The notes: generated by a model not told the origin, from the sequence alone. DNA of 61,941 nucleotides from DATBLE01 sp963719325 (GCA_963719325.1 CAVRBW010000020.1:1-61941); one strand, 5' to 3'; shown: positions 44,456-53,976, numbered from the stretch's first letter. Translations and numbers: made by a program.

Positions 44456-46922
44456 ATGGACTTCAACAAGCTGACGACCAAGTCGCAGGAGGCGGTCGCG
44501 GCCGCGCAGGAGCGCGCGCGCCGCCTCGGCAACCCCGAGCTCTACCCCGAGCACCTGCTGCTCGCCCTGCTCGACCAGGACCTTCCGCGCGCGCTCGTCG
44601 CCGATCCCGACGCGCTGCGCGCCGAGACCGAGGCGAAGCTCTCGTCAGCGTCCGCGCACCGAGGGGATGGCGCAGCAGCCGGGAGTCTCGGCGGCGCTCT
44701 CGAAGGTCTTCGACCGCGCCTTCGACGAGGCGCGCAAGCTGGAGGACGACTACGTCTCCACCGAGCATTTGCTCCTCGCCCTCGATGCGGTGCCACGCGA
44801 CGAGCTGCTCGCGCGGATCAAGGAAGTGCGAGGCGGGCAACGCGTCACCTCGCAGAACCCGGAAGGCACGTACCAGGCGCTCGAGAAGTTCGGTCGCGAC
44901 CTGACCGCGCTCGCCGAGACCGGCAAGCTCGATCCGGTGATCGGCCGCGACGAGGAGATCAGACGCGTGATCCAGGTCCTCTCGCGACGCACGAAGAACA
45001 ACCCGGTGCTGATCGGCGAACCCGGCGTCGGCAAGACGGCGATCGCCGAGGGCCTGGCCCAGCGAATCGTCGCGGGCGACGTGCCCGAGGGGTTGAAGGG
45101 CAAGCGCGTCTGGGCGCTCGACATCGGCTCGCTGCTCGCGGGCTCGAAATACCGCGGCGAGTTCGAGGAGCGCCTGAAGGCGGTGCTGACCGAGATCAAG
45201 AACGCGGAGGGCGACATCGTCCTCTTCATCGACGAGCTGCACACGATCGTCGGCGCCGGTGCGGCCGAGGGTGCGGTGGACGCCGCGAACATGCTCAAGC
45301 CGATGCTCGCCCGCGGCGAGCTCCGCTGCATCGGCGCGACCACGCTCGACGAGTATCGCCAGCACATCGAGAAGGACGCCGCGCTGGAGCGGCGCTTCCA
45401 GCCGATCGTCGTCGGGGAACCGACCGTCTCCGACACGATCGCGATCCTCCGCGGGCTGAAGGAGCGCTACGAGGCGCACCACGGGGTCGCGATCCGGGAC
45501 GCTGCGCTGGTGGCGGCCGCGGTCCTCTCCGACCGCTACATCTCGGACCGGCAGCTGCCCGACAAGGCGATCGACCTCGTCGACGAGGCCGCTTCGCGGC
45601 TGCGGATGGAGATCGACTCCTCGCCCATCGAGCTCGACGAGGCCGAGCGGCGTGTCCGCCAGCTGGAGATCGAGCTGGCGGCGACGGTCAACGAGGATCC
45701 CGCGGTACGGGATCCTCTGGAGCGGGACCTCGCCGAGGCGAAAGCTCACCGTGACGAGCTGGCGGCACGCTGGGCGAGAGAGAAGGACGCGTTGCAGCGC
45801 GTCGCCGAGATCAAGCGCAAGATCGAGGAGCTCATGACCGAAGCCGAGCGCGCAGAGAGGACCGGGGATCTCCAACGTGTCGCCGAGATCCGCTACGGGG
45901 AGCTTCCCGCGCTCGAGCAGGAGCTCACCGCGAGGGCAGAGCCGCAGGTTCCGCCGATGGTGAAGGAGGAGGTGGACGAGGACGACGTCGCCGTCGTCGT
46001 CGCCCGCTGGACGGGAATCCCCGTCGATCGCCTGCTCGAGGGAGAGACCGAGAAGCTGATCCACATGGAGGAGCGGCTTCACGAGCGTGTCGTCGGTCAG
46101 GACGAGGCCGTCTCCGCGGTCGCGAACGCGCTGCGGCGAGCGCGCACCGGGCTCCAGGATCCGAACCGGCCGATCGGCTCCTTCGTCTTCCTCGGCCCGA
46201 CGGGCGTGGGGAAGACCGAGCTCGCCCGGGCGCTCGCCGAGTTCATGTTCGACGACGAGCGCGCGCTCGTCCGGCTCGACATGTCCGAGTACCAGGAGCG
46301 GCACACAGTCGCGCGCCTGATCGGCGCCCCGCCGGGCTACGTCGGCTACGAGGAAGGGGGCCAGCTGACCGAGGCGGTGCGGCGGCGCCCGTACTCCGTC
46401 CTCCTTCTCGACGAGATCGAGAAGGCGCACGCCGAGGTGTTCGACGTCCTGCTTCAGATCCTCGACGACGGCAGGCTCACCGACGGCCACGGCCGCACCG
46501 TCGACTTCCGCAACACCGTGATCGTGATGACGTCGAACATCCGGTCGGCTGACCAGCTCCGGGAGGTCTTCCGGCCGGAGTTCCTGAACCGGATCGACGA
46601 GCTGGTCGAGTTCCATGCGCTCTCACGCGACCAGCTCGGCGAGATCGTCGAGCTGCAGCTCCAACGGCTGCGGCAGCGCTTGGCCGAACGCAGCTTGTCT
46701 CTGGAGCTGACGCCTGCGGCCAAGGAGGCAGTCGCGGAGGCCGGTTGGGATCCGACCTACGGCGCGAGGCCGCTCAAGCGTGCCCTGCAGCGGCTGGTCG
46801 AGAACCCGCTCGCTCTGCGCCTGCTCGAGGGCGACTTCGTCGACGGCGACACCATCCTGGTGGACGCCCGGGACGACGGGCTCGCGTTCGAGAAGGCCGC
46901 CACGGTCGCTGCGGCGGCGTAG
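44456..46922 (+). CDS. clpB: Disaggregase ClpB, with a one-base frameshift in the N domain
   Basis: ClpB threads aggregated protein for refolding with DnaK. The start ATG 44456 (GGGAGGA before it) reads 'MDFNKLTTKSQEAVAAAQER' and 'LYPEHLLLALLDQDLPRALV', the first half of the N domain, and then loses frame at about 44636-44660. The other frame continues from about there with 'AQQPGVSAALSKVFDRAFDE' (second N repeat), nucleotide domain 1 (Walker A 'GEPGVGKTA'), the coiled-coil middle region (about 'DLERDLAEAKAHRDELAAR'), and domain 2 ('GPTGVGKTE', 'GAPPGYVGYEEGGQL', 'VLLLDEIEKAH', 'GARPLKRALQRLVENPLALR') to the stop at 46922. So one extra base (or two missing) breaks the gene; an assembly error is possible. 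The internal ATG at 44667 could make a short form lacking the first N repeat. Confidence 0.9.
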
Positions 46923-46963
46923 CCCTTCGGGCGCGTCCTCGCGCACGAAGCTAGGCTCGGCCG

Positions 46964-47173
46964 GTGTCGTTCCAGGCGGTCGCCGATGTCAGCTTCGGCC
47001 AGTTCTTCGCGGCCGTCGTCCTCGCGGCGGGGCTCTCGATGTGGGTCTACTGGCACTCGAGCCGTCACAACAGCCGGCATGCGACGGCGTGGGGGATTGC
47101 GACGTTCCTGTTCGCCGGGCTCGCCGTGCCGATCTACCTGATCCACTACTACGCGACCCGGAGGCGCTTCTAG
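46964..47173 (+). CDS. Small membrane protein, 69 residues
   Basis: A GTG start gives two hydrophobic helices ('FGQFFAAVVLAAGLSMWVY' and 'GIATFLFAGLAVPIYLIHYY') separated by 'HSSRHNSRHATAW' and a basic end ('ATRRRF'). The layout, two helices and a charged hinge with three histidines, is seen in many actinobacterial small proteins without known role. It follows clpB by 41 bases and overlaps the next gene's start (TAGTG). Confidence 0.75.
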   Translation: MSFQAVADVSFGQFFAAVVLAAGLSMWVYWHSSRHNSRHATAWGIATFLFAGLAVPIYLIHYYATRRRF

Positions 47174-47916
47174 TGGCCAGGGCGGCGGCCACCCGCGCGC
47201 CGAAGGTCCCGCTGCCGGAGCCGCTCCCGCCCGAGAGACGTACGGTCGGACAGCTGGTGGCGGAGACGCTGCGCTTCTACGGGCGCAACTTCTTCCACAC
47301 GCTCCCGCTGGGTCTTTCGGTCGCCGCGCTCACCCAGCTCACCGTCGCGTTCGGCCGCCATCACGTCCGAATCAAGGGTCATCCGCCGTCCCGAGCCTTC
47401 CACGACCCGGAGTCGATCCTCGGCGGCGGCGTCGAGACGACGATCCTGCTCGGAGCCGTGCTGCTGACGATGTCGTACATCGTCGCGATCGTGCTCGTCA
47501 CCGGCACCCATCCGGACCGGCGGCGCCTTGCGACCGGGTACGTGGTCGGCGTCGTCGTCTTCCTGCCCGCGCCACTGCTCGCCCAGCTCCTCGTCCTGCC
47601 GGCCGTCGCCTACCTCGCAGTCGTCGGTTGGGCCGTCCCGGCGGCGATCGTCGAAGGTCTCGGCTTTCGGGCCTCGATCGGACGCTCGATCAGGCTTGCG
47701 CGCACCGACTTCGTCCACGCCGCCGGCGGTCTCGCGACACTCGTGATCGTCTTCTACGTCACCCGCCTGATGATGGCGCTCCTGCTGCGTACCGGGGCCG
47801 AGTCGACAGAGCGGGTCGCCGCCGGTCTCGCCGATGTCGTCCTCTCACCCGTCCTCTTCGTCGGCTCGGCATTCCTCTACGTCGACCAGGCCGCCCGCGT
47901 TCGAGCGAGGCAGTAA
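47173..47916 (+). CDS. Polytopic membrane protein
   Basis: The 247-residue protein has a proline-rich N-terminus, then five to six hydrophobic helices: 'FFHTLPLGLSVAALTQLTVA', 'ETTILLGAVLLTMSYIVAIV', 'GYVVGVVVFLPAPLLAQLLV', 'VIVFYVTRLMMALLLR', 'VVLSPVLFVGSAFLYVDQA'. A loop 'ASIGRSIRLARTDFVHAAGG' between helices resembles the DUF7847 / glycerophosphodiester-phosphodiesterase membrane-domain type. No enzymatic motif is seen. Starts with GTG overlapping the preceding stop. Confidence 0.75.
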   Translation: MARAAATRAPKVPLPEPLPPERRTVGQLVAETLRFYGRNFFHTLPLGLSVAALTQLTVAFGRHHVRIKGHPPSRAFHDPESILGGGVETTILLGAVLLTMSYIVAIVLVTGTHPDRRRLATGYVVGVVVFLPAPLLAQLLVLPAVAYLAVVGWAVPAAIVEGLGFRASIGRSIRLARTDFVHAAGGLATLVIVFYVTRLMMALLLRTGAESTERVAAGLADVVLSPVLFVGSAFLYVDQAARVRARQ

Positions 47917-47941
47917 GCTCGTCCTCATCAAGGAGGTGGCG

Positions 47942-48229
47942 ATGCCGAAGTACGTGATGCTGACGACCCTGACCGCCAAGGGCGTCCAGACGCTCCAGGC
48001 GAACCCCGACCGGCTGAAGGAGGTCAACCGCGACGTCGAGGAGCTCGGCGCCAAGGTGCTCCACCAGTGGAGCATGATCGGGGCCTACGACTTCCTGAAC
48101 ATCGTCGAGGCGCCGGATGCCGCGACGGTGGCGAAGGTCTCGGTGGCGCTCGGAGCCCGTGGCAGCGCGAAGCTCCAGACGTTCGAGTTGATCGAGATCG
48201 ACGATCTGCTCGAGCAGCTTTCCGCGTAG
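47942..48229 (+). CDS. GYD-domain protein
   Basis: The 95-residue protein is a GYD-type ferredoxin-like fold with 'YVMLTTLTAKGVQTLQANPD', 'EELGAKVLHQWSMIGAYDFL' (the GxYD core) and 'VSVALGARGSAKLQTFELIE'. Function in the family is not established. AAGGAGG stands before the ATG. The following phosphatase gene starts right after its stop (TAG-GTG). Confidence 0.9.
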   Translation: MPKYVMLTTLTAKGVQTLQANPDRLKEVNRDVEELGAKVLHQWSMIGAYDFLNIVEAPDAATVAKVSVALGARGSAKLQTFELIEIDDLLEQLSA

Positions 48230-48809
48230 GTGATCCTCCTCGCGCGCCACGCGCACTCGGTGCTGAACCAGGAGGGTCGCGTGAACGGCGATCCCTCGGT
48301 CGACGCGCCGCTGAGCGAGCGTGGGCGCGATCAGGCGCGGCTGCTCGGCCAGCAGCTCGGCCACGTGGGACTCGACCTCTGCGTGTGCACGCGTTTCCCT
48401 CGCACCCGGGAGACGGCCGAGCTCGCGGTCGGAGACCGGGACGTCCCGCTCGAGGTCGAGCCGCTCCTCGACGACGTGGACATCGGCGAGCTCGAGGGTC
48501 TGCCGCTCGGGCGGTATCACGAGGTCAAGCGCGAGGTCGGCCGCAAGCAGCCGTTTCCAGGCGGCGAGAGCCTCGATGCTGCAGCTCTTCGCTACGCACG
48601 CGGCTTCGCGACGCTGGCGAGGTCGAGGCGCGGAACGCGTGCTCGTCGTCTGTCACGAGATTCCGATTCGCTACGCGCTGAATGCCGGCGCGGGTGCGGC
48701 TCGGCTCGACGGCCCGCCCTTCCACGAGATTCCGAACGCGGTCCCGTTCCTGTTCGACCACGAGGCATTGGCGGCCGCGGCCGCGCGAATCGAAGCCCTC
48801 GCCATCTAG
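48230..48809 (+). CDS. Histidine phosphatase (phosphoglycerate-mutase-like), with a frameshift
   Basis: From the GTG at 48230 the frame gives 'ILLARHAHSVLNQEGRVNGD' (RH motif), 'LSERGRDQARLLGQQLGHVG', 'VCTRFPRTRETAELAVGDRD' and 'DIGELEGLPLGRYHE', the phosphohistidine-phosphatase order, then leaves frame at about 48610-48645. Another frame carries on with 'ERVLVVCHEIPIRYALNAGA' (second catalytic His) and 'LDGPPFHEIPNAVPFLFDHE' to a stop at 48809. One extra base (or two missing) therefore splits the gene; sequencing error is possible. Substrate of this branch is unknown. Confidence 0.85.
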
Positions 48810-48822
48810 CTACGATCGGAGG

Positions 48823-49017
48823 GTGGAGGAGGACAGCCGTCGCGGTCGGCTTCGCACGTTTCTGCTGGGCGGGCTGGTCGGAGCGTCGGCGGTGCTCGCG
48901 GCCGCGCGGCGTAAGCGCTCTCCCCGGCGTCGAACGCCGGTCGGGCTGGCGGCGTTCGAAGAGGCGCCCTGCTACGAGGAGACCCTGGAGCGCGAGCGCA
49001 CGACGAGCCGGGCCTGA
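48823..49017 (+). CDS. Small basic protein with one membrane helix
   Basis: The 64-residue product from the GTG at 48823 has a charged N-terminus, one hydrophobic stretch ('TFLLGGLVGASAVLAA') and a basic tail ending 'FEEAPCYEETLERERTTSRA'. It overlaps the 3' end of the glycosyltransferase gene on the other strand by 46 bases. No family recognised; short and only moderately supported. Confidence 0.5.
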   Translation: MEEDSRRGRLRTFLLGGLVGASAVLAAARRKRSPRRRTPVGLAAFEEAPCYEETLERERTTSRA

Positions 49018-50618
49018 GCCCGGCGAATCGTCGCATAGTTGATGTCGGCGTCGCCCATCGCGAGCGACTTGCCGATCAGCTCCACCTTGCGTGCGTCGTC
49101 GAGGTAGCGGGCGATCGTCCCGGTCGGTCGTCTGGTACGGATGATCAGGTACGGCCCGTAGACACGACCCTCGAACTCGCTGTGCGGGAACGGCAGGCGC
49201 AGCTCGATGCGGGTGCGCTTCACGTAGTTGTTGTTGTCGCCGGCGTCGAAGACCCAGACTCCCCGACCGAGCGGCTTTCGTGTCTCGGACAGGGTCTCGA
49301 AGGCAAGCTTCGCGTCCGCACGGGGCACCACGGTCCGTGAGACGCTCGAGCCTGCTCGCTCCCAGGCGGCGAGGTAGACGGGCTCGTACGCGAAGAGGAC
49401 GTCGTCGGGGCGCGACGTTGCGGCGAGCCATTCGGCGGCGTGGCGGCGGCTGGACACGCGCACCGGGTTCTCGCGCTTGAAGAGCGCCGGCGTCTTGTGC
49501 CACCCCCAGGCAACCTCGGTGGGAAGGATCGCGAGGACGACGAGCGCCGCCACCCAGCCTGCGCGCCCTCCAGCCGTCTTGGCGGCGGCGAGGATCCCGG
49601 TCGCGGTCGCGAGCGCCAGAAACGGCAGCACGAAGATGAGGTGCCGGGACTCGGGCGCCGCGTTCCCGCCGAAGCGGCCGACGAGGAAGAAGAGCGTCGG
49701 AGTCATGACCACGCACGTCGTCAGCAGTCCGGTTTTCGGGCGTTCGCGCGCGAGCTGGATCAGACCGATCGCCGCGAAGATCAGCACCGGGACGAGGATC
49801 GCGGTGTAGCCCGAGGACGAGTCGCCCGCAACCCGCCAGAGGTAGTCGAGCACCTCGCGCGGCGTTCGCAGCTTCCCGCCGCCTCCGCCGACTCCGACCT
49901 CGAACCGGTTCGCGAGCACCACGCTGCTCCTCCAGAGCGGAATCGCGAGCAGGAACACGGCCGCAAAGGCCGGTACGGCCCGCCGCAGCCGCTTTCTGGT
50001 CGAAAGGACGTACAGGCCCTGAGAGCCGAGGACGAGCGCACCGTACGGGTGCGCCGCGATCGCCAGCAGCATCACGACCGTCCACAGCACCCACGGCCTC
50101 CAGCCGCGACGCTCGATCGCGCGAAGGAGAGCGAGGTAGGACAGCGTCGAGAGGAACAGGAACAGGCTGTACATGCGCGCGTAGATGCCGTGGAAGAGGA
50201 GCACCCAGCTTCCCGCCGCCAGCGCCGTGGCGACGAGTGCCGGCCGACGGCCTGCCAGCCGGGTGCCGAGGATCGCGATCGCAGGCAAGCTCGCGGTGGC
50301 GAACAACGCGGAGAGAAAGCGCATCGTCTGCAGGCCGCCGCCTGCATGTGCGACCAGCCAGGCGAGCAGGAAGTGGAGCGGCGCGCCGCCGCGCTTCCCG
50401 AGCACGATGTCGAACAGATCGCCGAGCGGTTGCCTGCCGACGAAGAGCGGCAGCGTCTCGTCCTCGTGCGGCGGCCAGCCGGAGAGCTGTGCGAGCAGGA
50501 ACGCGCCGACCGAGATCGTGCAGGCGGCGACTCCGGACACGAAGAGGCGCCGGCTCAGGTCCCGACCGGCGACCTCTGCCCGGGCGGCGACTGGTACGGA
50601 AACTGCGGTATCCGTCAC
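48972..50618 (-). CDS. GT39-like membrane glycosyltransferase
   Basis: The 548-residue protein has about eleven hydrophobic helices, mostly in the first 380 residues, and the GT-C type first loop 'GWPPHEDETLPLFVGRQPLG' with an acidic pair (ED/DE), as in ArnT/PMT-like enzymes that move sugars from polyprenyl phosphates. Later parts include 'GAPLHFLLAWLVAHAGGGLQ', 'FHGIYARMYSLFLFLSTLSY' and a soluble C-terminal half with 'VWVFDAGDNNNY'. Acceptor unknown; probably cell-wall glycan or a secreted protein. It is divergent from the FmdB gene with 60 bases between. Confidence 0.85.
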   Translation of the reverse strand: MTDTAVSVPVAARAEVAGRDLSRRLFVSGVAACTISVGAFLLAQLSGWPPHEDETLPLFVGRQPLGDLFDIVLGKRGGAPLHFLLAWLVAHAGGGLQTMRFLSALFATASLPAIAILGTRLAGRRPALVATALAAGSWVLLFHGIYARMYSLFLFLSTLSYLALLRAIERRGWRPWVLWTVVMLLAIAAHPYGALVLGSQGLYVLSTRKRLRRAVPAFAAVFLLAIPLWRSSVVLANRFEVGVGGGGGKLRTPREVLDYLWRVAGDSSSGYTAILVPVLIFAAIGLIQLARERPKTGLLTTCVVMTPTLFFLVGRFGGNAAPESRHLIFVLPFLALATATGILAAAKTAGGRAGWVAALVVLAILPTEVAWGWHKTPALFKRENPVRVSSRRHAAEWLAATSRPDDVLFAYEPVYLAAWERAGSSVSRTVVPRADAKLAFETLSETRKPLGRGVWVFDAGDNNNYVKRTRIELRLPFPHSEFEGRVYGPYLIIRTRRPTGTIARYLDDARKVELIGKSLAMGDADINYATIRRAQARLVVRSRSRVSS

Positions 50619-50678
50619 GGATCGATCACCTTACGCGGCGTAGGCGGGCTCGGATCGCGCTGCTAGCCTTGATCGGCC

Positions 50679-50957
50679 GTGCCGATCTACGAATACCGTT
50701 GTCCGAACGGCCATCAATTCGAGGTATTTCACCGCATGACCGATCCGGACCCCGAGGGCTGCGAGGTCTGCGGTGCTGGCCCGCTCGTCAAGGTCCTCCA
50801 TCCGGTGCCGGTGCACTTCAAGGGCTCCGGCTTCTACTCGACGGACTACGGGCGCGGCTCGCGCAAGCGCGATGCGGCCGGCGAGGGTGACGGCGCGAAG
50901 AAGGACGACAAGAAGACGGAGAAGTCGGAGAAGAAAGCGGCCGCCGGCGAGAGCTAG
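50679..50957 (+). CDS. FmdB-family zinc-ribbon protein
   Basis: The 92-residue protein has the N-terminal zinc ribbon 'MPIYEYRCPNGHQFEVFHRM' ... 'CEVCGAGPLVKVLHPVPVHF' (two C-x2-C type ligands) and 'FKGSGFYSTDYGRGSRKRD', the FmdB motif, then a charged lysine-rich tail. Family members are small and of unclear regulatory function. It overlaps the end of the LCP gene on the other strand by four bases. Confidence 0.9.
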   Translation: MPIYEYRCPNGHQFEVFHRMTDPDPEGCEVCGAGPLVKVLHPVPVHFKGSGFYSTDYGRGSRKRDAAGEGDGAKKDDKKTEKSEKKAAAGES

Positions 50958-52096
50958 CGCACGCCGAGCGTCTGGCTACCGGTGACGCAGCCGGGACCGA
51001 AGGCGCCCGAGCCTGGGACGGGCGGCTGCGGCGCCGAGTCCCCGGTGACCATCGTGATCACGTTGCGGTTCTCCTCGACGGGGACGATCTCGCCGCCGCT
51101 CGACTCGCCTCCGAGCCGGCAATGCAGCGTGCCGCCGGAGCTGGAGCGGAACTTCGTCCAACCGAGCGAGATGAAGCCGTGCGTCGAGATGTCGGTGCTG
51201 ACGGGAGCGAGCAGGTCGTCGCCGATGAAAGGCAGCTCGAGGAGCGTGCCGAAGCCGGTCAGCTTGCCCGCGACCGCCTGGAGCACCTGCTGGTTGTGCT
51301 CCGCCCGCGAGAAGTCGGTGTCGGCCGGATTGAGCTTGTTCTTCCGCACCCGCGAGTAGATCAGCGCGCGATGGCCGTCCATGTGCTGTTTCCCCTTCGC
51401 GAAGCGCCAGCCGTCCCAGCGGGCGCAGCGCTCCTCGGTCGGGTAAGGGCAGTCGAACTTGGAGACGATCTTCTCGGGCACGTCGATGTCGATCCCGCCC
51501 AGCTTGTCGATCAGATCCTCGAACTGGCTGAAGTCGACGATCACGACGTGGTTGACCGGCAGCCCGGTCAGGAGCTTGACGGTTCGCACGGCCAGCGCGG
51601 CACCGCCGACCTGCATCGCCGCGTTGACCTTCGACGTGCCGTACCCGGGGATCTCGGCGCGCAGGTCGCGCGGGATCGAGAGGTAGGCGATCCGGTGCGG
51701 GCTCGAGTCCACCCGCACGAGCGTGATCGAGTCGGTCCGGTTGGCCGACTCGCGTCCGGCCAGCCGAGCGTGGTCGGTGCCGAGCAGCAGGATGTTCGAG
51801 GCGTCGCCGTGCTGCTCGTCCAGCGCCTGGCGCACCTTCTCGTCGAGCCGGTCGTTCGCCGCGGTCACCCCGTCCCGGAACTGGAAGTAGCTCGCCAGGC
51901 CCCAGGCGATCACGAACACGAGAAACACGGCGATCAGGACCGGGATCCACCGAAGCCACCGGCGGTTGGGGGTGATCCGGAAGCGCCTCGGCCGGGGCTC
52001 GCGGGGCTCGGTCGGGACCTGCGATTGAACCGACGGAACTCTTCCTCGGACGCGGCCGCCCCGGTAGACCCGATACGGCTTCTCTTCCGAGGGCAT
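50954..52096 (-). CDS. LytR-CpsA-Psr (LCP) family phosphotransferase
   Basis: The 380-residue protein has an N-terminal membrane helix ('WIPVLIAVFLVFVIAWGLAS', about 50-70) and an LCP domain: 'NILLLGTDHARLAGRESANR', 'TDSITLVRVDSSPHRIAYLS', 'IPRDLRAEIPGYGTSKVNAA', 'VDFSQFEDLIDKLGGIDIDV', 'GHRALIYSRVRKNKLNPADT'. LCP enzymes attach glycopolymers such as arabinogalactan or teichoic acid to peptidoglycan from a polyprenyl carrier. The ATG at 52096 gives a typical short cytosolic arm; a GTG-like upstream frame opens at 52162. Confidence 0.9.
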   Translation of the reverse strand: MPSEEKPYRVYRGGRVRGRVPSVQSQVPTEPREPRPRRFRITPNRRWLRWIPVLIAVFLVFVIAWGLASYFQFRDGVTAANDRLDEKVRQALDEQHGDASNILLLGTDHARLAGRESANRTDSITLVRVDSSPHRIAYLSIPRDLRAEIPGYGTSKVNAAMQVGGAALAVRTVKLLTGLPVNHVVIVDFSQFEDLIDKLGGIDIDVPEKIVSKFDCPYPTEERCARWDGWRFAKGKQHMDGHRALIYSRVRKNKLNPADTDFSRAEHNQQVLQAVAGKLTGFGTLLELPFIGDDLLAPVSTDISTHGFISLGWTKFRSSSGGTLHCRLGGESSGGEIVPVEENRNVITMVTGDSAPQPPVPGSGAFGPGCVTGSQTLGVR

Positions 52097-52210
52097 CCGG
52101 CGGGTTATGGTAGCCCCGAGGTCGGCGCTGGTCGGGTGACCCCTGGTAGCCCAGTCGGGCACCTAGTCGAATACCCGGGCCGGAAGCGGCGGTTAAGGTA
52201 GCCGCCGCCT

Positions 52211-53119
52211 GTGAATGCGAATGTGATCGGGGTCGACGTGGGCGGGACGAAGATCCTCGCCGGCGTCGTGAGCCGTGACGGGACCGTCTCGCGCACCTGT
52301 GAGTACCCGACGCCCCTGTCGTCCGAGGAGTCCCTGCTGGACGCGCTCGAGGCAGCGGTTCGCGACCTTCTCGACGACAGCGTGGCGGCTGTCGGCTTCG
52401 GTGTTCCATCCCGAATCGACCAGCGGGTCGGAGTGGCGATCGCCTCGGCCAACATCCCCCTGGTCGACGTTCCGCTCCGGGATCTGATGCGCGAGCGGCT
52501 CGGCCTGCCCGTGGCGATCGAGAACGACGCGAATGCGGCCGCGATCGCGGAGTGGGTGGCGGGTGCCGGTCGCGGCACCAGCGACATGGTGATGCTCACG
52601 CTCGGTACCGGCGTCGGCGGCGGTCTGATCCTCGGCGGTCGCCCCTATCGCGGATCGATCGGTGCCGGTGTCGAGCTCGGTCACGTCGTCCTCGTCCACG
52701 ACGGCCTCCCGTGCAGCTGCGGGGGTCGCGGGCATCTCGAGTCGTACGTCTCCGGGACCGCGGCGGATGCGATCGCCCGCGAGGCCTTCGGGCCCGAGGC
52801 GGACGCGCATCAGCTCGTTCGGCTTGCGCGCGAGGGCGATCCGACGGCGGTCGAGCTCCTCGCCGAGATCGGACGCAAGCTGGGCTCGGCGATCGGCAGC
52901 CTGATCAACACGTTCGACCCCGAGCTGATCGTGATCGGCGGCGGGTTCGCGGCAGCCGGCGAGCTCCTGTTGGCGCCTGCGCGGGGCGTGATCGCGCGGG
53001 AGGCGCTGAAGCCGATGCGTGACTCCGTTCGCATCGTGCACGCGGAGCTGGGGACGTCCGCCGGCATGCTCGGCGCGGCGCTGGCGGCCTTCGAGCCGCT
53101 GGACGCCGCAGCGGTCTGA
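52211..53119 (+). CDS. ROK-family sugar kinase (glucokinase-like)
   Basis: The 302-residue protein has 'VIGVDVGGTKILAGVVSRDG' (phosphate-binding), 'ENDANAAAIAEWVAGAGRGT', 'LTLGTGVGGGLILGGRPYRG' and the ROK zinc region 'GHVVLVHDGLPCSCGGRGHL', in which the last conserved cysteine is a histidine. It probably phosphorylates glucose or a related sugar with ATP. The next gene starts at its last base pair, so translation is coupled with rsmI. The gap to the divergent LCP gene is 114 bases. Confidence 0.92.
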   Translation: MNANVIGVDVGGTKILAGVVSRDGTVSRTCEYPTPLSSEESLLDALEAAVRDLLDDSVAAVGFGVPSRIDQRVGVAIASANIPLVDVPLRDLMRERLGLPVAIENDANAAAIAEWVAGAGRGTSDMVMLTLGTGVGGGLILGGRPYRGSIGAGVELGHVVLVHDGLPCSCGGRGHLESYVSGTAADAIAREAFGPEADAHQLVRLAREGDPTAVELLAEIGRKLGSAIGSLINTFDPELIVIGGGFAAAGELLLAPARGVIAREALKPMRDSVRIVHAELGTSAGMLGAALAAFEPLDAAAV

Positions 53120-53922
53120 TGCCTCTCGCGGTCTGCGCGACGCCGATCGGCAATCTCGAGGACGTGACGCTCCGGGTCCTGCAGGAACTGGCCGCGGCGG
53201 ACTTCGTCCTGTGCGAGGACACGCGACGAACCCGCGTCCTGCTCCAGCGTCACGGGGTTTCCGCTCGGCTGCTCAGCTACCACGAGCACAACGAGGCGGA
53301 GCGGAGCGCCGAGGTCATGCCGCAACTCGAGGCCGGCGCGCGAGTCGCGCTGGTCAGCGACGCCGGCCTACCGGGCATCAACGACCCGGGCGCACGGCTC
53401 GTGGCCGACGCGGTCGGCGCGGGCGTCGCGGTGACCGTCCTCCCCGGGGCCTCGGCCGTGGAGACGGCGCTCGTCGCGAGCGGCTTCCCCGCGGAGCGGT
53501 ACCAGTTTCTCGGGTACCTGCCGAGGGCCGCCTCCGGGCTCGAAGCCGTGTGGGAGGAGCTCCGCCACTGGCCCTGGCCCGCCGTCGCCTTCGAGTCTCC
53601 GCGCAGGCTTCCGAGGGCGCTGTCGAGCCTCGCTCGAGCACTGCCAGAGCGGCCCGTCGCAGTCTGCCGCGAGCTGACCAAGCGCTTCGAGGAGACCGTG
53701 CGGGGAAGCGCTTCCGAGCTTGCGGCTCGCTTCGCGGAGCCGCCGCGCGGCGAGATCACGCTCGTGCTCGGCCCGGCGGAGCTCCCACCCCCCGACGAGG
53801 ATGAAGGCGTGGCTGCCGTGGTAGAGCTCGTCGCAGCCGGGGTGCCGCGGCGTCAGGCGGCCGACCTCGTCGCGAGCCTGACCGGAGCATCCCGGAACGC
53901 CCTGTACCGGGGCTCCTTGTGA
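53119..53922 (+). CDS. rsmI: 16S rRNA (cytidine-1402-2'-O)-methyltransferase
   Basis: The 267-residue protein is a tetrapyrrole-methylase-fold RsmI: 'LAVCATPIGNLEDVTLRVLQ', 'VLCEDTRRTRVLLQRHGVSA', 'LLSYHEHNEAERSAEVMPQL', 'LVSDAGLPGINDPGARLV', 'YLPRAASGLEAVW'. It methylates C1402 in the ribosomal decoding site. The start overlaps the ROK gene end by one base. Confidence 0.95.
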   Translation: MPLAVCATPIGNLEDVTLRVLQELAAADFVLCEDTRRTRVLLQRHGVSARLLSYHEHNEAERSAEVMPQLEAGARVALVSDAGLPGINDPGARLVADAVGAGVAVTVLPGASAVETALVASGFPAERYQFLGYLPRAASGLEAVWEELRHWPWPAVAFESPRRLPRALSSLARALPERPVAVCRELTKRFEETVRGSASELAARFAEPPRGEITLVLGPAELPPPDEDEGVAAVVELVAAGVPRRQAADLVASLTGASRNALYRGSL

Positions 53923-53939
53923 CGAAACTGTAACCACAT

Positions 53940-53969
53940 TTGACAACAGCGACGGGCTCGTTCTAACAT
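53940..53969 (+). promoter_or_regulatory. Promoter of the M23 peptidase gene, possibly leaderless
   Basis: TTGACA (53940-53945) and TAACAT (53964-53969) are 18 bases apart. The GTG start lies at 53977, only eight bases after the -10, so the transcript would begin at or next to the start codon. Weaker AT-rich bases surround it. Confidence 0.6.
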
Positions 53970-53976
53970 CGAATTC

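Noticed and set aside
44630..44670. Programmed ribosomal frameshift in clpB
   Set aside because: No slippery heptamer or strong downstream stem was seen, so an indel is more likely.
44463..46616. Reverse open frame over clpB
   Set aside because: Shadow of the ClpB gene on the plus strand; no start signal or domain.
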